The position numbers and the translations under genes are program-made. A DNA stretch of 9,776 nt from CALCCV01 sp964388665 (GTDB lineage: Bacteria > Bdellovibrionota > Bdellovibrionia > Bdellovibrionales > Bdellovibrionaceae): assembly GCA_964388665.1 (NCBI GenBank), contig CAYMBJ010000111.1:1-9776 (forward strand). The letters run 5' to 3'. The notes under the pieces are model-generated. The model did no database searches. It was not told where the DNA came from and saw only the letters and a list, made by a program, of their open reading frames with translations. This document shows positions 1 through 6,351 of the stretch, piece by piece (the stretch's first letter is position 1; every line of letters begins with the position of its first letter).

Positions 1-28
1 GAAAATCATAACAAATCAAATATGTCCA

Positions 29-268
29 CTAGCAAATGGCCTGGTCAGTAATACTTTCAATGTCAAATCCTGTCCTTTGCGCTAAATCAAACAGAGTTGG
101 CGGGTTCCAGTATTCAGGAACAAAAAGTGGTTCGGTTAAGCCAAATGGCGCCGTGAAAATGCTTGCCTTCCACATTTTTAAACGAAAATAAGGGAAAAGT
201 GCGAAGACGATTCCCCAAGGTACAAGAAAGAGAACAGACCATGTGAGCCAAACGTGTTGGTCACTCAT
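29..268 (-). pseudogene. Lycopene cyclase domain-like membrane protein, C-terminally truncated
   Basis: The 79-residue product has one clear membrane helix (about residues 8-27) and a conserved stretch (about 33-72) containing FTAPFGLTEPLFVPEYWNPP and then RTGFDIES. From memory this matches the small lycopene-cyclase-domain membrane proteins of bacteria. In those, sequence after FDIES continues into further hydrophobic helices. Here the match stops after residue 72, and seven unrelated residues lead to a stop. Neither of the other two minus-strand frames between base 50 and the window edge restores a hydrophobic continuation, so this looks like truncation at a junction rather than a single frameshift. 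The ATG overlaps the stop of the EamA gene by 4 nt (ATGA), with a G-rich ribosome-binding site (GGGGGAG) just upstream, so it is the last coupled gene of the leftward operon. A short but functional variant cannot be excluded. Confidence 0.55.
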
Positions 269-1167
269 CGTCTCCCCCTTATAGGTACCGTTACGGAATG
301 TCTAATCGTAAAGAACAGTCCAACGCCAATCGTGAGGACTCCAAGGATGTCAGTGACACCTAACCTCTCGCCAAAGAAACTAATTCCTATCCCTAGGCCA
401 AAAGCGGGCGTCAGAAAAGCGAACGTATTGAGCGTTGTGAGTTCCACCTGCCTTAACAAATAAATCCAGATTGACTCGCTGGCGGCAGTGCCGATCGACA
501 AGGCCGCTAAAGACCAATTGAATTCCCGATGCCAAGAAATGATGGGAGATTCTTCAAAAATAAAGGAAGCCACAAATAGCACCAGCGATCCCAATAAAAA
601 TTGAATCGCCGTCAATGCCATAACATTGTTTCGTGGAGAGAATTTTCTAATGAAAACGTTCCCAAATGCGATTCCCGAAGCTCCCATCAGGAGGTATCCA
701 ATACCCCCGAGTTCATTTGACGATCCACCCGAAAAGCCTGGAGACGCGATGATTACAATCCCCGAAAATCCAATGCACAAACCGGCAAGAGTGTTTTTAG
801 AGACCCGCTCCGACAAAATAAGATAGGCTAAAATCGCCGCGAGAATTACCTTGGATTCCGTTAGGACGGTAGCCAGTCCAGGACCGATTCGTCCATCGGC
901 TAGAAACATTCCTCCAAATCCTAATGCTGTATAGGACAACCCGACAAAAATAGAGTCTCGCCAGAGAGTAAGGTTCAGTAGCTCTTTCCCTCTCAAGACA
1001 AGCAACGGAACCACAAGCAGCGCCCCTGCAATGAAAGACCTAATTGCAGCAAACAGCAACGGGGAAGCTGCACGATGGCCAGTTTCAATAAGTGGAAAGC
1101 ACAAAGCCCATAGAAAAGTGACAAGAATAACTAAGCCAATTGTTTTAAGAGTAAGCCGTCCCATCAT
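265..1167 (-). CDS. EamA/DMT-superfamily permease
   Basis: The 300-residue protein is almost entirely hydrophobic and fits ten membrane helices arranged as two EamA repeats (about residues 8-141 and 156-288). The repeat signatures are visible near the end of each half: LSERVSKNTLAGLCIGFSG in the first, and FGERLGVTDILGVLTIGVG in the second. Length and architecture are normal for inner-membrane drug/metabolite transporters, which mostly export amino acids, nucleosides or other metabolites. Substrate cannot be told from sequence. Two adjacent ATG codons (1165-1167 and 1162-1164) could start it. The first overlaps the ldhA stop by 4 nt, and an AAGG sequence lies 8 nt upstream. Its place behind a D-lactate dehydrogenase suggests export of a small metabolite, but this is inference. 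Confidence 0.9.
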   Translation of the reverse strand: MMGRLTLKTIGLVILVTFLWALCFPLIETGHRAASPLLFAAIRSFIAGALLVVPLLVLRGKELLNLTLWRDSIFVGLSYTALGFGGMFLADGRIGPGLATVLTESKVILAAILAYLILSERVSKNTLAGLCIGFSGIVIIASPGFSGGSSNELGGIGYLLMGASGIAFGNVFIRKFSPRNNVMALTAIQFLLGSLVLFVASFIFEESPIISWHREFNWSLAALSIGTAASESIWIYLLRQVELTTLNTFAFLTPAFGLGIGISFFGERLGVTDILGVLTIGVGLFFTIRHSVTVPIRGRR

Positions 1168-2189
1168 CCACCGGGCCTTACTCGCCCCTCAGGAGTCACG
1201 ACCTTTTCCGCAGCCACATTGCCGGTTGTTTTGAACTCTTCGATGCTCTCCAAAGTTGTCTCGGCTATGTTTTGCAAAGCTTCCTTCGTCAAAAACGCCT
1301 GATGTGAAGTGATTAAGACATTTGGAAAGGTGAGAAGTCTTGCCAGGATGTCGTCTTGAAGAATCTTGTTAGACAAATCCTGAAAGAAAATATTCTCTTC
1401 TTCTTCGTAAACGTCGAGAGCTGCGCCGCCAATTTTTCCAATTTTTAGGCCTTCGATCAAGGCTTTAGCGTCAACGAGAGCGCCACGACCTGTGTTAATA
1501 ATGAAAACTCCATCTTTCATCATTTCAATCATCTCTCGATTGATGATGTGATGGGTTTGAGGAGTCAGTGGGACGTGCAGGGAGATAATATCCGATTGAG
1601 CACAAAGGTTCGGACAGTCAACATAGGTTACGGATGGATTTCTCTCTAAGTCCGCATCCAAATTGAGATCGTTGACGAGGACTTTGCATCCAAAAGCAGC
1701 CATGATTTGTACAAATATCTTTCCGATTTTTCCGGTGCCGATCACACCGACCGTTTTCCCGTGAAGATCAAAACCAACTAATCCATCCAAGGAAAAATTG
1801 AGCTCTCTGACCCGAGCCGTGGCTCGGTGGATTTTCCTGTTTAAAGTAAGCAAAAGGCCAACTGCGTACTCTGCTACAGCATATGGAGAGTAGCCAGGAA
1901 CGCGGACCACAAGAATTTCATGTTTTCTCGCTGAAACCAGATCCACATGATTAAATCCAGCAGACCTGAGGGCGATGAGTTTGACGCCAATTTTCTTGAG
2001 CGCCATGATGCAGCTATCATCGATCTTATCATTAACAAAAGAGCAGACAACTTCGGCCCCTTCCGCGAGACGTGCGGTTTTATCATTGAGTCGTGCTTCT
2101 AGAAATTCAATAGAAAGCCCGTATCGCTCGGCTGCCTTTGAGAAGTCCTCTCTTTCAAATTGATGGGTATCGAAAAAGGCGATCTTCAT
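1164..2189 (-). CDS. ldhA: D-lactate dehydrogenase (2-hydroxyacid dehydrogenase family)
   Basis: The 341-residue cytoplasmic NAD-dependent dehydrogenase would reduce pyruvate to D-lactate. It aligns by eye along its whole length with E. coli LdhA (329 residues): FVND near 51-54, IALRSAGFNHVDL near 72-84, RVPGYSPYAVAEYAVG near 96-111, NFSLDGLVGF at 131-140. The Rossmann signature GTGKIG is at 151-156. The catalytic triad is intact: Arg235 in NTGRGALVD, Glu264 in the acidic YEEEEN segment, and His296 in SHQAFLT. A short C-terminal tail beyond the E. coli protein accounts for the extra length. The ATG at 2187-2189 overlaps the stop of the preceding ATPase gene by 4 nt, with AGGGG 7 nt upstream. 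Its presence in a copper-efflux operon is unusual. It may help redox balance when respiration is damaged by metal, but that is inference. Confidence 0.9.
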   Translation of the reverse strand: MKIAFFDTHQFEREDFSKAAERYGLSIEFLEARLNDKTARLAEGAEVVCSFVNDKIDDSCIMALKKIGVKLIALRSAGFNHVDLVSARKHEILVVRVPGYSPYAVAEYAVGLLLTLNRKIHRATARVRELNFSLDGLVGFDLHGKTVGVIGTGKIGKIFVQIMAAFGCKVLVNDLNLDADLERNPSVTYVDCPNLCAQSDIISLHVPLTPQTHHIINREMIEMMKDGVFIINTGRGALVDAKALIEGLKIGKIGGAALDVYEEEENIFFQDLSNKILQDDILARLLTFPNVLITSHQAFLTKEALQNIAETTLESIEEFKTTGNVAAEKVVTPEGRVRPGG

Positions 2190-2842
2190 TTTCCGACCCC
2201 TTCAAGATGCTCCCTACAACATCCCGGGACATACGATTGGATTTGAGTTGCGGCTCTTTGCACCTTGTGAATAAAGTCATCGGTACTTTCAATTTGGGAG
2301 TAGTTAGGATGACGCTTCCATATCTCATGGATTTTATCGTCGATCTTTGCAGCCAGTTCTGCGGATTCGACACGGATGGGATTTTGATAATTGTATCCTC
2401 TCGCAAGACTCGGCGAGCGCAAGTGAATCACGGCTTTATATTTCTGAAACTCTCTCTCAAGAGTCGTGCTTAACGTGGCGAGGTATTCTGACTCTTTTCC
2501 TGGCCAATAGGCCAGTCCGTCCAATGTGCCTCGATCGCAAAGACCCATGGACCATTTCTTCTCATCAAGAACAAGCCTTTGCATTTCATTTTGAACATGA
2601 AATATAGCCCTTTGCGCTGCCATCTTTCCGGTCGGGGAATCGAGGCGCCAGAAGCCTCCACCAAACAGAATCGAAGCGGCTTCGGGCAGAATGGCTACAT
2701 GTTCACAGAGAACTTTTCGTACCAGCTCCAGAACTGCGGTTTTTCCAGCTCCAGGTCCTCCTGTTAGCACGACCAACCGCGTGTCATGGCTTTTGACTTT
2801 GCAAGCGCAGGGTCTCTCGCAGTTTTTTGGTAGACTTTCCAT
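2186..2842 (-). CDS. P-loop ATPase of the NadR/Ttd14 (AAA_28) type
   Basis: The 218-residue protein has a Walker A motif GGPGAGKT at residues 28-35 in a hydrophobic strand-loop-helix context (VVLT before it). A second strand ends in GLCDRGTLDG (about 100-109), where Asp103 is the likely Walker B acid. An Arg-rich LID-like segment follows at about 142-150 (RSPSLARGYNY). This order and spacing fit the NadR/Ttd14 AAA domain family (PF13521), small kinases or ATPases related to the ribosylnicotinamide kinase domain of NadR. The nicotinamide-mononucleotide adenylyltransferase half of NadR is absent. The substrate is unknown. A Cys cluster near the N-terminus (C8, C12, C14) and a CC pair at 208-209 are notable and could bind metal. 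It starts 2 nt after the beta-CASP gene stops and overlaps ldhA by 4 nt. Confidence 0.75.
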   Translation of the reverse strand: MESLPKNCERPCACKVKSHDTRLVVLTGGPGAGKTAVLELVRKVLCEHVAILPEAASILFGGGFWRLDSPTGKMAAQRAIFHVQNEMQRLVLDEKKWSMGLCDRGTLDGLAYWPGKESEYLATLSTTLEREFQKYKAVIHLRSPSLARGYNYQNPIRVESAELAAKIDDKIHEIWKRHPNYSQIESTDDFIHKVQRAATQIQSYVPGCCREHLEGVGK

Positions 2843-2844
2843 GA

Positions 2845-4209
2845 CTATTCCAACCTTACCAGTTCATCTTGAGACGGAACGAAACACTGCCAGCCAAAAG
2901 TTTCAGCTAGGCGTCGCCGGAATTCATCGGCGGCGGAAGACTCTCCATGGGTTACAAAGACTTTTTTGGGCTGAATGTTGGAATCTGAAAACCATTGCAT
3001 GATTTCTTTGTAATCGCCGTGGGCCGACATATTGTGAAGTACTTTGACTTGAGCTTTAACAGGAACATATTCCCCGTGAATTTTGATTTCTTCGGCTCCT
3101 CTTTCAAGAGCTTCTCCTCGGGTTCCCGCCGCTTGAAAGCCCGTTAACAGAATGGTGTTCTGTGGAAGTGGTGCAAAGGCTTTTAGGTGATGAAGAATGC
3201 GCCCCCCTGTAAGCATCCCGCTTGCGGAGACAATAAGCATCGGACCTTTTCGCTCGTTTAGCGCCTTTGATTCCTCAACGCTTCTGACATATTTCAGCAC
3301 ATCGCAAGTGGCCACGCACTCGTCATCGGACAATCTATGAAGCTTATTGTAATCGCAGAATAACCGACTGACGTTCGTGGCCATCGGGCTATTGAGATAC
3401 ATGGGAAAATCAGGAATTCGCTTTTGCTGCTTCAGAAGTGACAAGTCATACATGAGCGACTGAGCGCGGCCCACGGCAAATGCCGGAATAAGAACAACGC
3501 CATTTCGTTTGTAGGTCTCATTGATGGCGTCAGAAAGATCATCCAGAGAGTCTGCTTTTTTATGCAGTCGGTTTCCATACGTGGACTCGGTTACTAAATA
3601 GTCTATAGATGGCAGTTTTTCCGGGGGATAGAAGATTTTGTCGCTTTGCCTTCCAATATCTCCGGTGAAGGCGATTTTTCTACCCGCGATTTCAATGATG
3701 GCTGATGCGGCACCTAAAATATGGCCCACATAGTGAAACTGAAAGCTGATATCAGCGCCCAGGTTCCTTTTTTCCTTGTATGGAACAGCTTCAAAGTACT
3801 GCAAAGCTTGTTCAGCATCTTCAACGGTAAAGAGAGGCAAGGCCGGGGTATGCTTAGTTCGTTTGTGGCGGTTCAAGTAATCCGCTTCTTCTTCCATGAT
3901 GTGTCCCGAGTCGGGAAGGAGAATTCCGCACAAATCCTTGGTGGCAGAAGTCGCATAAATCTTTCCTTTGAAACCCTCTTTAACTAGGCGTGGGATATAA
4001 CCAGAATGATCAATATGGGCGTGGGTTAGAATAAGCGCATCGATTTCGGCTGGATTGATGGGAAATTTATCCCAGTTTTTAAGTCTCAGGGACTTCACGC
4101 CCTGAAATAGTCCGCAGTCGATAAGGATTTTTTTGGCATTATACTTGAGTAGATACTTAGAGCCTGTAACGGTTCCAGCAGCTCCTAAAAATTGAATTTC
4201 AAATGCCAT
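2845..4209 (-). CDS. Beta-CASP metallo-beta-lactamase-fold RNA-processing-type hydrolase
   Basis: The 454-residue protein is a soluble MBL-fold hydrolase with an inserted beta-CASP domain and C-terminal RMMBL segment, as in CPSF73/YsgFA-like nucleases. Zinc ligands are visible: H63, H65, D67 and H68 in LTHAHIDHSG, H163 in VGHILG, and D184 in FTGDIG. Beta-CASP motifs follow: motif A acid E208 in VTESTYG, motif B H397 in MSAHGDY, and motif C H421 in VTHGES. The full set indicates an active two-zinc phosphodiesterase, probably acting on RNA; the actual substrate is unknown. Length is typical for bacterial members. The ATG at 4207-4209 lies within the last codons of the AdoMet synthetase gene (11-nt overlap), with a strong GGAAGGAG ribosome-binding site upstream. 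The protein is cytoplasmic, with no signal peptide. Confidence 0.9.
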   Translation of the reverse strand: MAFEIQFLGAAGTVTGSKYLLKYNAKKILIDCGLFQGVKSLRLKNWDKFPINPAEIDALILTHAHIDHSGYIPRLVKEGFKGKIYATSATKDLCGILLPDSGHIMEEEADYLNRHKRTKHTPALPLFTVEDAEQALQYFEAVPYKEKRNLGADISFQFHYVGHILGAASAIIEIAGRKIAFTGDIGRQSDKIFYPPEKLPSIDYLVTESTYGNRLHKKADSLDDLSDAINETYKRNGVVLIPAFAVGRAQSLMYDLSLLKQQKRIPDFPMYLNSPMATNVSRLFCDYNKLHRLSDDECVATCDVLKYVRSVEESKALNERKGPMLIVSASGMLTGGRILHHLKAFAPLPQNTILLTGFQAAGTRGEALERGAEEIKIHGEYVPVKAQVKVLHNMSAHGDYKEIMQWFSDSNIQPKKVFVTHGESSAADEFRRRLAETFGWQCFVPSQDELVRLE

Positions 4210-5407
4210 AACTAATCTCCTTCCGAGAAAGGTGAAACAGCGCCTCTGGCTGAAAGATATCTTTGGAGGCGATGGCCCGCTTTAGAGTCGCGTGCACCTT
4301 TTCTTGAATTTTTGACTCATTTCCATTCCTGATTTTGAAATCTGAGAGGACATAGAGCGGCTCATGAACGGGTGAGCCGATTTTTCCGACCAACGTAACG
4401 GTCGACTCGCTAATCTCGTCAACGTTCTCAACAAGTACCTTCGCGAGACCTTGCGCCGCAAAGCTGTAGATTTTCCCCACATGGGTTTTAAAGTTTTTCC
4501 CAGCCCAGGCCTCCATGGTCTGGGGCCGCATAAAAGAAATAAGACCGCTGACACGATTTCCTCTTCCCACTTGTCCACTATCACCGCCCTCACAAGAAAG
4601 GCCAGTGACAGTAAGGTAAAGGCCATCCAATCCCCTTGATGGATCGTCGAGGGCATTGAGACTTAGGGAAAGGTCAAATCTATCCTTATATTTTTCAGAT
4701 AGATCCGCCCTCAGCGCTTCTAGGGCTCGCCGTTTTTTTTCCACGTAACCATCAACACTCGAAATATATTTGTCCACGAAGGCGCATGCCAAAATAATTT
4801 CAACACTTCGCCCACGGCGAATGGACATAATCTTCGTGTCCTCACCAAGCTCCGGGTATTTTGTTCTATAGCCAGAAGAATTAAGCAGATCTTCAATTTC
4901 AATTGTCAAAGACTCTAGGGTGCTGAGCGGCCAATATCCAACGCCAACGGAGGTATCATTAGCCACGTTTTTTTTTTCAACCGAGTTGAGAACCGATGAT
5001 CCAGGTTTTATTTCACTTTTCCAACCTAAGGTTTTTCCAATCCTCAAAAATCGCAGATTTTCTTTCAGCCAAGACTGAATCGAATTCTGGACGACATCAT
5101 TGAGCCCCAAGTCTTTTCCATTAAAGTTAGAAATAGCCCTGTCACCCAAGTAAAGCTTAGCGGGCTCTAAAATCTCTCCGCCGCCAAACTGAGGCCTTGA
5201 TCGGCCTCCGACGAGAAGAGCCTTGTCCACGTTGTAGTGTAGAACCTGGCCACAGGTTTTTAAGTAGTAGTGACCGAGGTCATAAGAAATTCTCTCCGCA
5301 ATTAGATCGCAAATGGTATCGGGATGCCCACGGCCTTTTCGTTCAACGACTTCCAGTGGAAGCTCGTCCATAATTTGACAACGATTGATGTGCATCTCGA
5401 AATTCAT
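4199..5407 (-). CDS. mat: Methionine adenosyltransferase, archaeal type
   Basis: This 402-residue enzyme would make S-adenosylmethionine from methionine and ATP. It belongs to the archaeal-type family (AdoMet synthetase 2), not the common bacterial MetK family. Diagnostic segments, numbered from the chosen ATG, are VERKGRGHPD (21-30), HYNVDKALLVGG (57-68), FGGGE (74-78), NDTSVGVGYWPLS (150-162), the GEDTKIMSIRR stretch (188-198), and VGRGNRVSGL followed by MEAWAGKNFKTHVGKIY (about 280-314). These match the archaeal family in order and spacing. The conserved GDD(G) site appears here as GDSG (275-278), a small deviation recalled from archaeal homologues. A GTG three bases upstream (5408-5410) is also possible. 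I prefer the ATG at 5405-5407, because AGAGGA sits 6 nt away from it but only 3 nt from the GTG. The gene follows a methyltransferase-like membrane protein, so it may feed that enzyme with AdoMet (inference). Confidence 0.93.
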   Translation of the reverse strand: MNFEMHINRCQIMDELPLEVVERKGRGHPDTICDLIAERISYDLGHYYLKTCGQVLHYNVDKALLVGGRSRPQFGGGEILEPAKLYLGDRAISNFNGKDLGLNDVVQNSIQSWLKENLRFLRIGKTLGWKSEIKPGSSVLNSVEKKNVANDTSVGVGYWPLSTLESLTIEIEDLLNSSGYRTKYPELGEDTKIMSIRRGRSVEIILACAFVDKYISSVDGYVEKKRRALEALRADLSEKYKDRFDLSLSLNALDDPSRGLDGLYLTVTGLSCEGGDSGQVGRGNRVSGLISFMRPQTMEAWAGKNFKTHVGKIYSFAAQGLAKVLVENVDEISESTVTLVGKIGSPVHEPLYVLSDFKIRNGNESKIQEKVHATLKRAIASKDIFQPEALFHLSRKEISYGI

Positions 5408-5413
5408 CACGTT

Positions 5414-5419
5414 TCCTCT
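5414..5419 (-). promoter_or_regulatory. Ribosome-binding site deciding the mat start
   Basis: On the minus strand AGAGGA lies 6 nt before the ATG at 5405-5407 and only 3 nt before the alternative GTG at 5408-5410. It overlaps the stop codon of the upstream methyltransferase-like gene, which suggests translational coupling. Confidence 0.6.
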
Positions 5420-6093
5420 TAAGCCTTGCTATGCTGCTCTCCTGCTCCAATGAGCTTTCCCAGCTTGGGGAAAAATCTTGGCGTTTCATGAGCGTATCGC
5501 CTGTAGATTTCACCAAATTCTTTTTCAACTTCCTTCTCTTCGCGCAGTGAAAGCCTCACATAGGTCCACACTAAAATAGGAAACATCACCAGAGTCACAA
5601 GGGTGGGCCATTGGAACAAGAATCCAATCATTACTAAAACGAAGGCGATATATTGCGGGTGGCGCACGTACTGATAGGGGCCCGCCACAGCCAGAGCTTT
5701 TTCCTTTTGCGCCTTGTAGAGAACTCGCCAGGAGACAGAAAGGAGCCAGAAACCAGCGATAATAAATACATTGCTTAGGATGTGGAGAACGTCCCAATGC
5801 GGATTGCCTTTTAAGCCAAGCAATGTATGCAGCAAGTGACCACTATCATGAGTGAAAAAATCCACCTGTGGGAATTTCTTCATTAACCATCCCGAAAGAA
5901 GATAAATCGTCAGCGGAAATCCATACATTTCCGCCATAAGAGCTACGATGAAGGCCGAGAACGACCCAAGTGTCTTCCAGTCTCTCTTTGTTTGCGGCTT
6001 AAAAAAGCTAAAGGCGAAGAAGAGGAAAATCAAAGAATTGATGATAACGAGGCCCCAAAGCCCGTATGCTGATGACGATTCCGTATGATTCAT
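5419..6093 (-). CDS. Isoprenylcysteine carboxylmethyltransferase-like membrane protein
   Basis: The 224-residue integral membrane protein has about five hydrophobic segments (near 11-31, 44-66, 104-122, 148-160 and 163-182). The AdoMet-binding signature of the ICMT/PEMT-type membrane methyltransferases is clear: GPYQYVRHPQY at 138-148, then a helix pair, then REE at 184-186, and an FGEIYRRYAHETPRFFP tail. Bacterial members methylate small thiols, lipids or carboxyl groups, and most have no known substrate. No protein prenylation system is visible here, so a lipid or small molecule is more likely than prenylcysteine (inference). The ATG at 6091-6093 overlaps the DUF2933 stop by 4 nt, with GAGGAG 8 nt upstream. 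The AdoMet synthetase gene begins within about ten bases downstream, which is consistent with AdoMet-dependent activity. Confidence 0.88.
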   Translation of the reverse strand: MNHTESSSAYGLWGLVIINSLIFLFFAFSFFKPQTKRDWKTLGSFSAFIVALMAEMYGFPLTIYLLSGWLMKKFPQVDFFTHDSGHLLHTLLGLKGNPHWDVLHILSNVFIIAGFWLLSVSWRVLYKAQKEKALAVAGPYQYVRHPQYIAFVLVMIGFLFQWPTLVTLVMFPILVWTYVRLSLREEKEVEKEFGEIYRRYAHETPRFFPKLGKLIGAGEQHSKA

Positions 6094-6341
6094 TGCTTTT
6101 TCTCCTCGTTCTTATCGTGTGAATGACCGCCGTGCCTATGGCCGCCATGCATGAACATATGCATAAACGGGCATGCCAGAAGAATTAGCCAGGGAAGAAG
6201 CGGCCAAATATGTTCCCTGTGCTCTATGAACAAAAAATATCCAAGAATTCCGAGAGCTGCGTATGTTAGCCAGCGGTGGCGTCTAAGCCAGGTCTCATTA
6301 TTTGCGTGTGTTTGTTGGTGTTGATGTTCATGCATTTCCAT
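6090..6341 (-). CDS. DUF2933 small His-rich membrane protein
   Basis: The 83-residue protein has two membrane helices joined by a short turn carrying IEHREH (about 39-44). Its second helix ends in LLACPFMHMFMHGGH (54-68). That pattern is the hallmark of DUF2933 proteins, which commonly sit beside copper or silver P-type ATPases. Both ends are His-rich: an N-terminal HEHQHQQTH segment and a C-terminal MHGGHRHGGHSH segment, giving 13 His in total plus Met residues, which strongly suggests metal binding. A Cys-Pro pair (57-58) inside helix 2 recalls the CPx motif of metal pumps. An upstream TTG (6351-6353) could extend it by four residues, but the ATG at 6339-6341 has GAGGA 5 nt away and is preferred. 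Its stop overlaps the methyltransferase-like start by 4 nt. It probably assists copper handling by the neighbouring pump. Confidence 0.85.
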   Translation of the reverse strand: MEMHEHQHQQTHANNETWLRRHRWLTYAALGILGYFLFIEHREHIWPLLPWLILLACPFMHMFMHGGHRHGGHSHDKNEEKKQ

Positions 6342-6346
6342 ATTTT

Positions 6347-6351
6347 TCCTC
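6347..6351 (-). promoter_or_regulatory. Ribosome-binding site deciding the DUF2933 start
   Basis: GAGGA on the minus strand ends 5 nt before the ATG at 6339-6341. It overlaps the stop codon of the copB gene and the alternative TTG, so the TTG would have no site of its own. Confidence 0.6.

Noticed and set aside
1..28. FNR-like half sites (ATCAT and AATCAA) at the left edge
   Set aside because: The two halves are both in the same orientation and do not form the required TTGAT-N4-ATCAA dyad.
2138..2473. 111-residue plus-strand ORF opposite the P-loop ATPase and ldhA
   Set aside because: It is antisense to two genes with intact catalytic motifs and has no domain.
4282..4656. 124-residue minus-strand ORF inside mat
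   Set aside because: It is a different-frame shadow of the clearly conserved AdoMet synthetase motifs.
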